A stretch of 64,000 bases of DNA, taken from UBA2330 sp035443185. GTDB taxonomy: Bacteria; Bacteroidota; Ignavibacteria; Tepidaquicellales; Tepidaquicellaceae. The translations under genes were made by a program, and so were the position numbers. The stretch lies in the NCBI GenBank assembly GCA_035443185.1, contig DAORRV010000002.1:35613-99612 (forward strand). The letters are read 5' to 3'. How positions within the stretch are numbered: position 1 is the first letter of the stretch; each line of letters begins with the position of its first letter. Shown here piece by piece: positions 53,395-63,530 of the stretch. Under the pieces are notes generated by a model that was not told the DNA's origin, made no database searches, and saw nothing but the letters and a program-made list of their open reading frames with translations.

Positions 53395-56300
53395 TTAAAA
53401 TTTAATTCTATAATAAATCAATGCACCTGCTCTCGTACCTGATACAACTGATGCATCTGTGGATGCTGAAGAAAACGGATCGTAGACTCTTTCTACTCTT
53501 AAGACAAGATCATCTGATAAGCTTTTCAAATTTAACATTTTACTGACCGGGTAATCTATTATTATATCTGTATTTGCTATTCCTTTAAATATCTGACCTC
53601 CGAACCGGATAACCGCTCCGCCTATAGCTGCTGTAAATCTTATATCAGTATTTTCTGCAATAGAACCTGTCTTGGAATCTATATAATTTACATCGGTATT
53701 TATGAGAAATGGAAGTACAGTCTCAAGTGAATTTGTGACATAATTTGACAACACAGAAGCACCGAGTGAAGCACCGAAGCTGGAACTTTCGCTGAATGAT
53801 AACTGATCTTTGAATTTACCAAATAGTAAAAATGAAATGGCGTCACTTGTTGCGTTACTGCCTGACTCTCTCGTCCCGTTTCTTTCTAAGTTCATTGTCA
53901 AAACTGGATTCTTTGCTTCTCCTGTTACATTCATATCTATCACTACTTCATTTATATACTGTTCACCTGATCCGCCGATATCAACAGATGTATAACCTTT
54001 GTATTTAGCATCAATGTCGAGCATCGGATTTGTTAAAGGTCCGTTAAAAATAACTTTACCTGTCGCATCAAATTTTCTGAAGAATTTATAATAGCAATTA
54101 TTACCTAAAGTGACTTCCCCTCTGCCGGACATTTGATAATTTTCCTTGTTGTCAACCTGAAGTCTTGTTTTAATTTCACCAAAAAACTCCTGTTGAGATT
54201 TTTCATTAACTAAAAACTTTAAGAAAACATTGCCTGAAGTTGTAACTAACAGATCATAAAAAAATAAACCTGATTTCTCTCTCTGCTGATATTTTATGTT
54301 TTTATTATTATCTGTATAAAGGACTTTTTGAAATGGATTCAGATTCAGTCCCTTTATTATAACTACACTATCCGATGAATTTTTTAAAACTCTTTTTACA
54401 AATTCGTTATTATAATTTAACGAATCTATTATAACTCCATATTCAAAATCATCAGAATAAATATTATAAGCTTCCTGTACAAAAGGATTGAATACAATAT
54501 TTCCTCTGATAAGAGTTAAATTTCCTGTAAGATCTATCCTATCGGAATTTCCTTTTATCTTTAAGGACGGACTTCCGCTGCCAATCCACAAGTCACCTGA
54601 TATTCCAAGTTCAGTAGGTCCGTTATCTTTGTCAAATGCTTTTACATCTCCAGACATATTCAAATCAATATCATTCATTTTCAGATCGGTAAGATCGACA
54701 TAACCTGTAATTGCAATAAATTTTGTTGGATCTTCCGGAACAAATATTTTTGATTTATTAATAAGAATCTTATTATTTCCTGTTGATATTCCCGCATCAA
54801 AATCATATCTCATCTTGGTAAGTGTTACATAAAATTTACCTTTATTTAAATTCATATCTCCTGTTAACTGAGGATCTGATGTTATTCCTAACAGTTTTAT
54901 CTCCCCATCAAGAATTCCTTCCAGATCTTTGGTGTATGGAAGCAGCTGCTGAAAAATCTTTAGCTGAAAGTTGTCTGCTTTTGCGGAAATATTTACGTCT
55001 GATTCTGAGCGTTTTTTATTATAGACAACTGTATCATTATATTCATCCTTAGCCTTGTTAAGAAAAGGAAATGTTCCGGTGAGTTTGAAATTACCTGCGT
55101 TATTTATATTGTAAAAAGCAACATCACTTTTTATTACTTCATCTTTATAATCTACAAAAGCATCAAGTCTGCCTATTTTGGTTTGGCCAATCGCTAATAC
55201 ATCGGAGTTTGTTTCAAGACTAAGATCAATATTGTCCGGCATACCCTTATATGTAAGTAATGTCCTTCTTAAATTTCCTTTTATAACGTCCACTGTATCA
55301 AAGTCTTCACCCGGTTTAATTAATTTCAGTATAGTATAAACTTTTATATTATCAGCACTGACTTTTATATTACTACTGTCATTCAAAGAATAAAAACCGT
55401 TTACTGTAACCTTTTGATTTAAACTGTTGACAACGAATTTTCTGAAATCAAAGATCTGAGAACTGTCAACTTTAGTATATTTTATGATAAGGTCAGAATT
55501 GTTTGCCAGATTCATATCATGATATTTGACAGACAATGAATCAAACACAAACAAAGCAGAATCTTTTAATGAAAGGTTTGTATATAATTTTATAGTCGTG
55601 TCTCTATTTGCTGTTAGAAAAACCTGATTGTTATTATTGAAAAAATTTATTTTTGTGAATACAGAATCAAATTTATTTTTTGCTGCAATGACTTTATTGG
55701 AATGTAAAGTAATGTCAGTATAAAATTTATTCATGTCATTTGTATTTAAATCATTTCTCATAAACAAATTCAGATTTGCATCTTTTAGAATAAACAAAGA
55801 ATCGCCGTATGCAAAATTGCTGATCTTTCCGTTAGTATTAAAAGTAAACAGACCGCAGCTATCTGAGATACTTCCTTTCAAATCTCCATTGAAAATAATT
55901 GTATCACCTATTAATGAATATATAGGTTCGAGGTCTCTGACATTGACAGTATAATTCATATAATAATTATTGCAATCAATTACATATCCGCTTTCAGTGA
56001 TCACCGGCTGAATTCCCGATGTGTCCGGAAAAAATTTATCAGTTATACTATTCGAAATCTTTTCCGAATTTTCTATTACAAGATCAAGAAGTTTTGTGAA
56101 CTGAAAATATCCGTCAGCTTCCACATCGGCAAAGTCAGTCTTTAATGAGATCTTACGAATGTTACCATTTTGATCAATGTCAGCTAATATAGGTGTGGAA
56201 GGTAAGTTAAATCCACCGAATTCAGACGGCTTAAGATCGATCTTGAAACTGCCTGCTATATCATCCGGGGAAATTCCTTTGCCGTTTACATCAAAATCAA

Positions 56301-58077
56301 ATGTCAGATTACTTTTCATTTCAGGATCTTTTGTAATTACCTGAAGATCCAGATTTGAAACTGTACCTGTCAGATCATAAGATAGATTTTTTGGATTTGA
56401 AATATTTAGTTTACCTTTTGTCTTTCCGGTAACAAGGTTTGATTGAATGCTGACATCAAGATTCAGATTGCCTCTGTTAAATAATATTTTCCCTTCAGAT
56501 GCTGCAATATTCAATCCATAGAATTTTGTCGAGACCAAACGATATTTCAGACTGCCTGAATTTTTTTTATAATCAAAACCTTTTGCTTCTATAATAAACT
56601 CACCGCTGATACTTCCTTCGAGATCTTTTTCCTTAAAGATCTTTCCGAGATTTACGGCTGAAGTTTTGATGTCTCCTTTATATACAATTTCATTTCCGCG
56701 CAGATCCATTTTCATGTTACCATAAGTTTTACCTGCTGAGGAAATAATATCAAAATCAGTTTCAAAATTATCCGGCTTTCCAGTATATCTCAATTCTGGA
56801 ATTGTCACAACACCCAGATGTGAATAATCCGGAATCGGCAGACCGGGAACCATTATCCTTGTATCTCTTGGATCTATAGAAATATCTTTTCCGGAAACAT
56901 TTATATAAAGTGACTCCGGTATATGCAGGTTCTTTAAATTTCCTGTAAAATGAAATTCAGATTTTTCAGTAGTAATATCAAATTTCTTAAGCTTAAGATC
57001 TCCGTATGCATCTTCAGCTATTAAGTGAAAACTTATAGTACTGTCAATAAAATCCAGTTGAGGTAAAAAGAAACTCACATCATCAGCATTTATAGGATTT
57101 GCCTGAATATTAATTTTGGCGTCCTTTTTTTCAAACTCTTCATATTCTATTCCCTCCAATGCATTTAGATCATCCAATCGGATCTTGTCTATAAGAATAT
57201 TTGATCTGTCGGTAATGAGATTTAGTTTAGAAATATCTGTGATAGTATCTTTTACATTTATATTTGCTTTCAGGGAAAGTTGATTCAGATTAAAATCAGA
57301 ATTAGTCTTAAAATTCAGTTTACTGATATTCACATCTTTTTCATCAGGGAAATATTTTGCGGAGAGATTAAGATTCAATTCTGATAGATCAAATTCTGAA
57401 ACATTAAAAGTATCGATCTGCTTCATTTTAATTTCTCTGATAGGTTTATCTGAATTTTTATTTTCTAATATTCTGATAAATCCGTTTTCAATAGTAAAAT
57501 TTTCGGCAGTAATTCCCCAGTCAAATTCTGATGTAGTTGTGTCCTCTTCCTTATCTTCAGATTCAAGAAAATATTCGAAGTTCCATTTTAAACTGTCATT
57601 ATTATCCCGGATCTTTGTCACATTTATCTGCGGTTCTCTCAATATTAATTCACGTGCAAATATTTCTTTGGAAAGAAGTTTTATGATATTATATTTTGCG
57701 CTGAGTGAATTGAATTTTAGAAGAGTATCTCCTTTGATCTTTATGCTGCCATTATTTAGAGTAAAACCTTTTAAAATATTTCCGTTAAGAGATTCTGCAT
57801 GTATCACAGCATCTTTTTCTGCTAATGATTCATTTAGTTTATCTAAAGCAATATCAAGTGCGAGATTGGAAAACATGTCAGTCTGAATAAAAATAAATAT
57901 TCCAATTATGAGAACAACAAAGAAAATGATTACAAATTTAAAGACACTGAATATCTTTCTGATCACACTCTTTTTCTTAGGAGTCTGTTCAGCAATATTC
58001 TGAATTTCAGAATTCTCTTTATTGTCAGAGCTGTCAGTAATATCGGGATTATTTTCTTCTTTGGACATATTGTTCAA
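53395..58077 (-). CDS. tamB: TamB-like translocation and assembly module protein (DUF490)
   Basis: 1560 residues. A cytoplasmic acidic N-terminus (KEENNPDITDSSDNKEN) precedes a single membrane anchor (about 42-64: VFKFVIIFFVVLIIGIFIFI). After it comes a very long periplasmic stretch of short repeated beta-strands, as expected of the AsmA/TamB-type groove, for example LNGNILKGFTLNNGSIKIKG. The C-terminal DUF490 domain (about 1100-1560) has TGNLTLIRGNIVFNPF, GEAKNPVLTMNLE, DAISFLLFGKF, FTAAIGGAVIRFGGQ and the ending ALIYYRIKF. Family role: moves lipids or outer membrane proteins across the periplasm, with TamA or BamA as partner. TTG (58077) gives MNNMSKEE; the ATG at 58068 is an equally good start. 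It is followed by RNase R with overlapping or nearly abutting frames, and preceded by the heptose genes 24 bp away. Confidence 0.93.
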   Translation of the reverse strand: MNNMSKEENNPDITDSSDNKENSEIQNIAEQTPKKKSVIRKIFSVFKFVIIFFVVLIIGIFIFIQTDMFSNLALDIALDKLNESLAEKDAVIHAESLNGNILKGFTLNNGSIKIKGDTLLKFNSLSAKYNIIKLLSKEIFARELILREPQINVTKIRDNNDSLKWNFEYFLESEDKEEDTTTSEFDWGITAENFTIENGFIRILENKNSDKPIREIKMKQIDTFNVSEFDLSELNLNLSAKYFPDEKDVNISKLNFKTNSDFNLNQLSLKANINVKDTITDISKLNLITDRSNILIDKIRLDDLNALEGIEYEEFEKKDAKINIQANPINADDVSFFLPQLDFIDSTISFHLIAEDAYGDLKLKKFDITTEKSEFHFTGNLKNLHIPESLYINVSGKDISIDPRDTRIMVPGLPIPDYSHLGVVTIPELRYTGKPDNFETDFDIISSAGKTYGNMKMDLRGNEIVYKGDIKTSAVNLGKIFKEKDLEGSISGEFIIEAKGFDYKKNSGSLKYRLVSTKFYGLNIAASEGKILFNRGNLNLDVSIQSNLVTGKTKGKLNISNPKNLSYDLTGTVSNLDLQVITKDPEMKSNLTFDFDVNGKGISPDDIAGSFKIDLKPSEFGGFNLPSTPILADIDQNGNIRKISLKTDFADVEADGYFQFTKLLDLVIENSEKISNSITDKFFPDTSGIQPVITESGYVIDCNNYYMNYTVNVRDLEPIYSLIGDTIIFNGDLKGSISDSCGLFTFNTNGKISNFAYGDSLFILKDANLNLFMRNDLNTNDMNKFYTDITLHSNKVIAAKNKFDSVFTKINFFNNNNQVFLTANRDTTIKLYTNLSLKDSALFVFDSLSVKYHDMNLANNSDLIIKYTKVDSSQIFDFRKFVVNSLNQKVTVNGFYSLNDSSNIKVSADNIKVYTILKLIKPGEDFDTVDVIKGNLRRTLLTYKGMPDNIDLSLETNSDVLAIGQTKIGRLDAFVDYKDEVIKSDVAFYNINNAGNFKLTGTFPFLNKAKDEYNDTVVYNKKRSESDVNISAKADNFQLKIFQQLLPYTKDLEGILDGEIKLLGITSDPQLTGDMNLNKGKFYVTLTKMRYDFDAGISTGNNKILINKSKIFVPEDPTKFIAITGYVDLTDLKMNDIDLNMSGDVKAFDKDNGPTELGISGDLWIGSGSPSLKIKGNSDRIDLTGNLTLIRGNIVFNPFVQEAYNIYSDDFEYGVIIDSLNYNNEFVKRVLKNSSDSVVIIKGLNLNPFQKVLYTDNNKNIKYQQREKSGLFFYDLLVTTSGNVFLKFLVNEKSQQEFFGEIKTRLQVDNKENYQMSGRGEVTLGNNCYYKFFRKFDATGKVIFNGPLTNPMLDIDAKYKGYTSVDIGGSGEQYINEVVIDMNVTGEAKNPVLTMNLERNGTRESGSNATSDAISFLLFGKFKDQLSFSESSSFGASLGASVLSNYVTNSLETVLPFLINTDVNYIDSKTGSIAENTDIRFTAAIGGAVIRFGGQIFKGIANTDIIIDYPVSKMLNLKSLSDDLVLRVERVYDPFSSASTDASVVSGTRAGALIYYRIKF

Positions 58078-58101
58078 TCTGAATAAACAGATCTAAACTA
58101 G

Positions 58102-58566
58102 TTAGTGTTTTCTGATCTTTTCAATTATACCGGTTGAGGAATAATTATTTATAAAATTTAAGCTGAGTACTTTACCGCCGGCTGCAGTTACAATGTCAGA
58201 ACCTACAATATCAATTTTCCTCCAGTCTCCGCCTTTTACCAGGTAATCCGGTACGATGAGTTTTATAAGTTCATAAGGAGTATCTTCATTAAAAATAATT
58301 ACAAAGTCAACGGATTTCAAATTATCTAAAATAAATGCTCTGTCATTTTCATTATTTACCGGTCTGTCATCACCTTTGAGTTTTTTAACCGACTTGTCAG
58401 AATTTAATCCGACAATTAAATAATCTCCCATAAGTTTCGCCTGATTCAGATAAGATACATGTCCTTTATGAATTATATCAAAGCACCCGTTTGTGAAAAC
58501 AAGTTTCTTATTTTCACTTTTGATTCTGCTTCGTACATCGGATATATTATTTATGTTTAATATCAT
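58102..58566 (-). CDS. rfaE2: D-glycero-beta-D-manno-heptose 1-phosphate adenylyltransferase
   Basis: 154 residues, a cytidylyltransferase-fold enzyme corresponding to the C-terminal half of E. coli HldE. The nucleotide-binding motif FTNGCFDIIHKGHVSYLNQAK carries the HxGH signature (HKGH). LIVGLNSDKSVKKLKGDDRP is the family's substrate loop, and YLVKGGDWRKIDIVG with the final STGIIEKI resembles the S-T-T-x-I-I-x-x-I end. It transfers AMP from ATP to heptose 1-phosphate. Its start overlaps the kinase gene's stop by 4 bp (ATGA), so the two halves of HldE are separate but translationally coupled. HldD at 48050 would act next. Confidence 0.95.
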   Translation of the reverse strand: MILNINNISDVRSRIKSENKKLVFTNGCFDIIHKGHVSYLNQAKLMGDYLIVGLNSDKSVKKLKGDDRPVNNENDRAFILDNLKSVDFVIIFNEDTPYELIKLIVPDYLVKGGDWRKIDIVGSDIVTAAGGKVLSLNFINNYSSTGIIEKIRKH

Positions 58567-59594
58567 TTTCCACTTTTAATAATATTTTCAATTAGTTCTT
58601 TTTTATTTACCGGTACAATGCCTACTTCCTGTACTACTATGCCTGCTGCGAAATTTGAGATTACTGCAGAATCACGCAGACTAGCTCCGCCTGAAAGACA
58701 AACAGCGATAGTTGAAATTACTGTATCACCTGCGCCTGAGACGTCTGCTACTTTTCTTGCTTTCGTACTGATCTTTTCTTTTTTTAATTTGCCACGGATA
58801 TTTTCATAGATCATCATACCTTGTTCACCAAGTGTGAAAATAACATTTTGACAACTGATCTTTTTAATTAGTTTAGCTGCAATGTCATCCAGATCATTTA
58901 GGTCTCTCAGTTTAATTCCAAATGAATCTTCAAGCTCCTTTCTGTTTGGCTTAAATAAAAATGCATTCTTGAATTCAAAAAAATTATCAAACTTTGGATC
59001 GACAAGTATTTTAAAATTCATCTTTAAAGAAAGAGCAGAAACTTTTCTGATCAGCTTTTCTGTCAGTACTCCTTTGTTATAATCCTGTAATATCACAATA
59101 GAATCTTTTTCTGCATGTTCTGAAAGAAGAGACAGTATTTTAGTTTGAGAATTATCTGAAATATCATCTTTAGACTCGCTGTCGATCCTCAGCAAATGAT
59201 GTGAATCAGAAATTACTCTTGATTTGCTCGTAGTAGGTCTGTCTTTTTCAGGAATAATACCCTCCGTATCAATGCCAAGATCCTGCATTGAGTTTTTCAG
59301 AAGATCGCTTTCGGAGTCTTCACCGGTAATACCAATCAGAAAAGGTTCAGAGCCGAGTGTCTTTATATTGTATGCAACATTTGCCGCTCCGCCCAGACGA
59401 AATTCACTTTTCCGTATATCAAAGACCTGTACGGGAGCTTCAGGTGAGATTCGGGTTACATCTCCAAACAAATATCTGTCGAGCATTAAATCCCCGATAA
59501 TGATGATCTTTTTATCACGGGAATTTTCAAAAATGCCTGTAAGTAGCTTTTTATTCATTGCCATAAAAATAGACTTATTATAAAGGTTATTCAA
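58563..59594 (-). CDS. rfaE1: D-glycero-beta-D-manno-heptose-7-phosphate kinase
   Basis: 343 residues, a PfkB/ribokinase-family kinase equal to the N-terminal half of HldE. Landmarks are KIIIIGDLMLDRYLFGDVTRISPEAPVQVF, FRLGGAANVAYNIKTLG, VLQDYNKGVLT (as VILQDYNKG), KILVDPKF and the catalytic VADVSGAGDTV, whose Asp is the general base. It phosphorylates heptose 7-phosphate at C1. The ATG at 59594 gives MNNLYNKSIFMAMNKK; the later ATGs at residues 11 or 13 are just as likely because homology begins near LLTGIF. A later start would also relieve the close divergent overlap with the gene on the other strand. First gene of the rfaE1-rfaE2-tamB-rnr group. Confidence 0.95.
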   Translation of the reverse strand: MNNLYNKSIFMAMNKKLLTGIFENSRDKKIIIIGDLMLDRYLFGDVTRISPEAPVQVFDIRKSEFRLGGAANVAYNIKTLGSEPFLIGITGEDSESDLLKNSMQDLGIDTEGIIPEKDRPTTSKSRVISDSHHLLRIDSESKDDISDNSQTKILSLLSEHAEKDSIVILQDYNKGVLTEKLIRKVSALSLKMNFKILVDPKFDNFFEFKNAFLFKPNRKELEDSFGIKLRDLNDLDDIAAKLIKKISCQNVIFTLGEQGMMIYENIRGKLKKEKISTKARKVADVSGAGDTVISTIAVCLSGGASLRDSAVISNFAAGIVVQEVGIVPVNKKELIENIIKSGK

Positions 59595-59746
59595 TGCGAA
59601 ATTATTTCGGTTCTGTTCATTTAATAATTAAGAATTGCTCAGTATCATTTTGTTATTTTATAGTTGAACATTTAAAATTAAATAAAGTACAACTTGCATT
59701 ATTCATCCAAAATGTTGAATTTCAAAAACCAAATTTATCTAATTAT

Positions 59747-60340
59747 ATGATTGTTTCAACTTTTATTTACCTGTTCTTCATAATATTATCATCAAGTGAT
59801 CATCAGAATTCTACTGAAATAAAAGATTTGTATAATACCGGTGAGATCTCAAAAGGAGTTGTATTAATTGACGGTGAAACAGATCCGCACTACAAGCTGA
59901 TTAAAAGTTCTGATAATGGATATCCCGGTCCTGATTGTAAAGTTTCTTTGTCAAATGGATTTCCGATGGACAGATGGGTACCAAATTCAAACAGATCAAA
60001 ATGGATTGCGCCGAGAACTGATGCTTTTAAGTTTAATGAACCGGGAATATATGTTTACAGGACGGAATTTGATCTGTCAGAATTTGAATCTGAGAATATT
60101 GTAATTTCAGGAGTATGGTCAACTGATAATAATGGAGTGGATATTCTGATCAATGGAAACAGCACTGGGTTTGCAACTCCGATAGAAGCGTATTACGGAA
60201 TGTTTCCTTTTGAAATAAAAAATGGTTTTGTAAAAGGAATAAATACTCTGGATTTTTTAGTCTATAACATTAGTGCACCGACTGGGCTTAGAGTCGAACT
60301 TCAGGGAAGAGGAGTGAAAAAAATTATTACATCCCGTTAA
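59747..60340 (+). CDS. Exported protein with a beta-sandwich domain, function unknown
   Basis: 197 residues from the ATG at 59747, chosen because it begins a good signal sequence (MIVSTFIYLFFIILSSS). The 153 bases of open frame before it look non-coding and would overlap the kinase gene's start. The mature part is one domain with GVVLIDGETDPHYKLI, RSKWIAPRTDAF, PGIYVYRTEFDLS, SGVWSTDNNGVDILINGNSTG, INTLDFLVYN and PTGLRVELQGRG. The W-I-A-P and D-N-x-x-D-I-x-x-N-G pattern recurs in exported proteins of many environmental bacteria as a galactose-binding-like jelly roll, so carbohydrate or ligand binding is plausible. No catalytic motif or sorting tail is seen. It is convergent with the phospholipase-like gene, with a strong terminator between. 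Confidence 0.75.
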   Translation: MIVSTFIYLFFIILSSSDHQNSTEIKDLYNTGEISKGVVLIDGETDPHYKLIKSSDNGYPGPDCKVSLSNGFPMDRWVPNSNRSKWIAPRTDAFKFNEPGIYVYRTEFDLSEFESENIVISGVWSTDNNGVDILINGNSTGFATPIEAYYGMFPFEIKNGFVKGINTLDFLVYNISAPTGLRVELQGRGVKKIITSR

Positions 60341-60458
60341 AATTCTGTATAGTGTTTGCCTCAAAGACTCAAAGTCGCGAAGAGCTTGTTTTTAAAAAAT
60401 TTTAAACTTAGAGTCTTATAGGGAATTCTAAATAGTACCAGAGGCAGGCAGATTAAAT

Positions 60459-60495
60459 AAAACTTCCAAAGTTATTCAGACTTTGGAAGTTTTTT
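60459..60495. terminator. Bidirectional intrinsic terminator
   Basis: A perfect 14-bp stem, AAAACTTCCAAAGT / ACTTTGGAAGTTTT, with a 7-nt loop, ending in T-runs on both strands. It lies between the convergent beta-sandwich and phospholipase-like genes and should serve both. The strip from 60341 to 60458 also has a weak CTCAAAGACTC/GAGTCTT symmetry of the kind seen in the GCAGAGTC hairpins. Confidence 0.9.
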
Positions 60496-60535
60496 ATTTA
60501 AAATTTATTATTTAAAATTTATTATTTAAAATTTA
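60494..60535. repeat. Heptamer tandem array, (TTATTTA/AAATTTA)3
   Basis: Six 7-mers alternating TTATTTA and AAATTTA, ending three bases from the stop codon of the phospholipase-like gene (TAA, minus strand, 60541-60539). Same position rule and same alternation as the array at 50952. Confidence 0.85.
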
Positions 60536-60538
60536 ATA

Positions 60539-63355
60539 TTACTTGATCAGCATCATTTTTTTTGTCTGAATAAAATCACCTGTTCGTATAGTATAGAAAT
60601 AAATCCCGCTCGCAAAACGGCTGCCGTCAAATTCAACAGAATATGTACCGGCATTCTGCTTTTCATTTACAAGAACCATCACTTCATTACCAAGCACATC
60701 AAATATTTTAAGAGAAACTACATCAGACTTTGGTAATTGATAATTAATAATTGTTTTTGGATTAAATGGATTTGGAAAATTTCCGACAGTGAATTCTGTA
60801 CTTTTTTTATTTGAATCATCAGCTTTCAATTTATTTTCTGAAATGCTGTTTTCAATATTGAATTGTTTACCTTTTTCATATCTGCCGTTTGTAATAAAAA
60901 TATAACTTCGCAGATATCCGTATTTTAAAGGGGAAAGACTGTTTTTGAATTTAAGTATAAGTTGGTTTGAAGAATCACACTGAATAGTAATATTGTCCTT
61001 ATCTTTTACAAAGTTAAGAACATTTCCTGTAAAAAGATCTTCAGCTTCGACAAGTTCAAGCTCTTCAGTAAAAAATCCGGAATAATTTATTCCAGTATAT
61101 GCCAGATATGACATCTGAGAATTATCCTTCCATTCAATAGTAAGTGCATCAATACCTTTATTTGCAAATACAGGCAGTATTATTTCAGAGTTTACGATTC
61201 TTTTTGAAAAGATCAGATCAGATTTCTCATTGTTTCCTTTACTGTCCTGAATATTGATATTGCCGGCGATGTCTTTCACAACGGGAATAACCGGTGTCAG
61301 TCCTGCGGAACCCGGATTAAATATCAAAGCAATACTGTCGGATTCAGAAGGAAGAGATGATGCCTCTGGAAATTTAGCCGAAAGAATTTCATTCTCTATG
61401 CCTTTAATGAATTTCGGATTTTGAATTCCATATTTTAAATAATTAGTGATATTTTTTCCTGAAATTTCAGCATGACTTGGTGAGATAACATATTTAGGAG
61501 TGTAAATTACCGGATCATTATTTTCTGTGATTCCCATTTCAGTACCTACAGGATGATCTGCTATCAGCAGTCTGAACTGATCAAAATAATTCACATCTAT
61601 ATTTGTCTCTTTTACTGCCAGCATTATTGTACTATCCTGAGGATATACAGAAGGTGTAGTTTTAAGTTTGTATTTGTCTTCAATATATTTACCTGCATTT
61701 ATTAAATGCTCTGATCTGTGTAAAAGGTTATTATCATAAACAAATTTTTCACCGTTGTTTACCAATACAAATGGACAACCGGAATAAGGCGGATTTGGTC
61801 TCAGGAACTGATTTGGATTTATCCATTGTAAATTTCCTGAACCGTAAAATTTTGTATCAGAGCCAAATTGATTTGATGCAGTGACCTTTATTGTAAAATG
61901 AAGCGGCGGCTCTGCGGAAAAACTGCCTGCAGAACTGCTGCACACTGAATCATATCTCAGGCACGTCCAGTAATTCTGAAAATTTATATTTGTCATACTG
62001 AAAATATTCTGATTCTGTGATAAAGAAATTCCCTGAACCGGCAGCAGACAACGGTTTGCAGTGTCACATACTAATATTTCAAAATCAAAAATCTGCGGAT
62101 TTCCTGATGCAATACATTCTATGTTCATAGTCTCTCCTCTGTAAAGCCTGTTATCCGGACTGCTGTTTATAAAACCGGTAATATTCGGACGCATATTAGT
62201 TTCAGTTGGAAATAAACCTGTCTCGACTCCAAACCAATAGAAAAGCCCTGCGACAGCTCTTATTGAATGATTGAAACAATAATTTGCTTCCATATTAAGG
62301 TCAGGAATGTTTAGTGGAGGACTTCCGAGAATTTGATAATAATTCTGAATCATTGTATTTGTACCGCCCGGAAGAAAGTTATTTCCCAAATGCTGTTGCG
62401 GAATTTGTGAACAGCTCGGTCCACTCGGAAAATGATCGGCAAGCTGTGAAGTTGTATATGCAAGATATCTTAAAGGATCTGAATTATCAGCATATGGATT
62501 AATAAATCCGCCTGCATTCTTTGCTGTCTGCCAGTTGTAATTAAGATATGCACCATCATCAATAAAATTATGATAACAATCACCGCCGTCTAGTTCTCTG
62601 ACATGAACGTCGTTATGTGCATGCGCCGGCACAGACAGATCCTGAAGAAGATGAGACATTCTGCCGAGTACTTCCCATACAACTGCATTAAAAACATTTT
62701 CCGGAGCAGTGATTTCCTGTCTAACTAAAGTTTGTCTTCCTAATAGATCATAAACATCTTCCAGCCATATTTTTTTTGTACGGAAAAAATTTATCAGTCC
62801 GCGTGTATGATAGCTGTATCTGTATACAAAACCTGAATGATGAAGATAATTTATGTATTCTCTCTCACCGGAATCTCCTGTCCATTCGAACCATTGTCCG
62901 TCTCTGAATTTATTTAACTTTGTATAAGCATTTGGGTAATGACCAATACTATTTAGATAAGTAAGAGTATTGTCGCCGTTCGTTCTGTCATCGGCATTCC
63001 AGAAATGAGTATTACTCACATACAAATTGCCTGGTCCTCTGACATCATATACAACATCTTCCTTATCTTCCCTGTATGCGCCAGTAGTTATTTTTGTTGT
63101 CTGCCATGCACGTGTACCCTCATCTGTCATATCGCCAATATGCTGATCGAATTTTGTATAATCAAAATTTGGATATTTATCTTTTAAAAGCTGAAGTGCC
63201 TGCATGCAGATATACATATGCACGTTTTCAGCATAAGGATTTTCTTTTGAAACTGTTTGGCTTTGCTCAGATGAATTTATTTTTTTTTCGGCTGTGGCTT
63301 GTGTAGTTTGAAAAGCCATAAAAAGGATTACAAATAAAACTAATAATGTATGCAT
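60539..63355 (-). CDS. Secreted zinc-dependent phospholipase C-like protein with T9SS sorting domain
   Basis: 938 residues. A signal peptide (1-22) is followed by an alpha-helical domain (about 40-375) with histidines spaced as in zinc-dependent phospholipase C / S1-P1 nuclease-like proteins. These include ENVHMYICMQALQLL, DQHIGDMTDEGTRAW and SNTHFWNADDRTNGD. WEVLGRMSHLLQDLSVPAHAHNDVH is the clearest part, matching the G-x-x-x-H-x-x-x-D-x-x-x-P-x-H metal site; QDYNHSIRAVAGLF-type helices follow. Two or more Ig-like segments come next (about 385-800), then the T9SS tail (NFPNPFNPKTIINYQLP, SLKIFDVLGNEVMVLVNEKQ, QTKKMMLIK). Likely an extracellular lipase or a surface protein using the PLC-like fold; the exact substrate is unknown. 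The upstream side holds 645 bp with no full-length gene. Confidence 0.85.
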   Translation of the reverse strand: MHTLLVLFVILFMAFQTTQATAEKKINSSEQSQTVSKENPYAENVHMYICMQALQLLKDKYPNFDYTKFDQHIGDMTDEGTRAWQTTKITTGAYREDKEDVVYDVRGPGNLYVSNTHFWNADDRTNGDNTLTYLNSIGHYPNAYTKLNKFRDGQWFEWTGDSGEREYINYLHHSGFVYRYSYHTRGLINFFRTKKIWLEDVYDLLGRQTLVRQEITAPENVFNAVVWEVLGRMSHLLQDLSVPAHAHNDVHVRELDGGDCYHNFIDDGAYLNYNWQTAKNAGGFINPYADNSDPLRYLAYTTSQLADHFPSGPSCSQIPQQHLGNNFLPGGTNTMIQNYYQILGSPPLNIPDLNMEANYCFNHSIRAVAGLFYWFGVETGLFPTETNMRPNITGFINSSPDNRLYRGETMNIECIASGNPQIFDFEILVCDTANRCLLPVQGISLSQNQNIFSMTNINFQNYWTCLRYDSVCSSSAGSFSAEPPLHFTIKVTASNQFGSDTKFYGSGNLQWINPNQFLRPNPPYSGCPFVLVNNGEKFVYDNNLLHRSEHLINAGKYIEDKYKLKTTPSVYPQDSTIMLAVKETNIDVNYFDQFRLLIADHPVGTEMGITENNDPVIYTPKYVISPSHAEISGKNITNYLKYGIQNPKFIKGIENEILSAKFPEASSLPSESDSIALIFNPGSAGLTPVIPVVKDIAGNINIQDSKGNNEKSDLIFSKRIVNSEIILPVFANKGIDALTIEWKDNSQMSYLAYTGINYSGFFTEELELVEAEDLFTGNVLNFVKDKDNITIQCDSSNQLILKFKNSLSPLKYGYLRSYIFITNGRYEKGKQFNIENSISENKLKADDSNKKSTEFTVGNFPNPFNPKTIINYQLPKSDVVSLKIFDVLGNEVMVLVNEKQNAGTYSVEFDGSRFASGIYFYTIRTGDFIQTKKMMLIK

Positions 63356-63530
63356 AATAAATAATTTAATGGTTTATAAATCGTGTCTTAAAGATTGCGT
63401 TAATAAATTCTTTTGATAATAAATCCCTGTCAGTAAATAATGTAAGCCATTATTATTATGCCGTTCGTAGCGGATTGCGGATGTCTTGAGTTGAATTACT
63501 TAGATTTCGAACGATCTTTTAAAACAATTT

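Noticed and set aside
59594..59746. N-terminal extension of the beta-sandwich protein
   Set aside because: It would begin exactly at the divergent kinase start. The 51 residues look random, and a clean signal peptide begins at the ATG at 59747.
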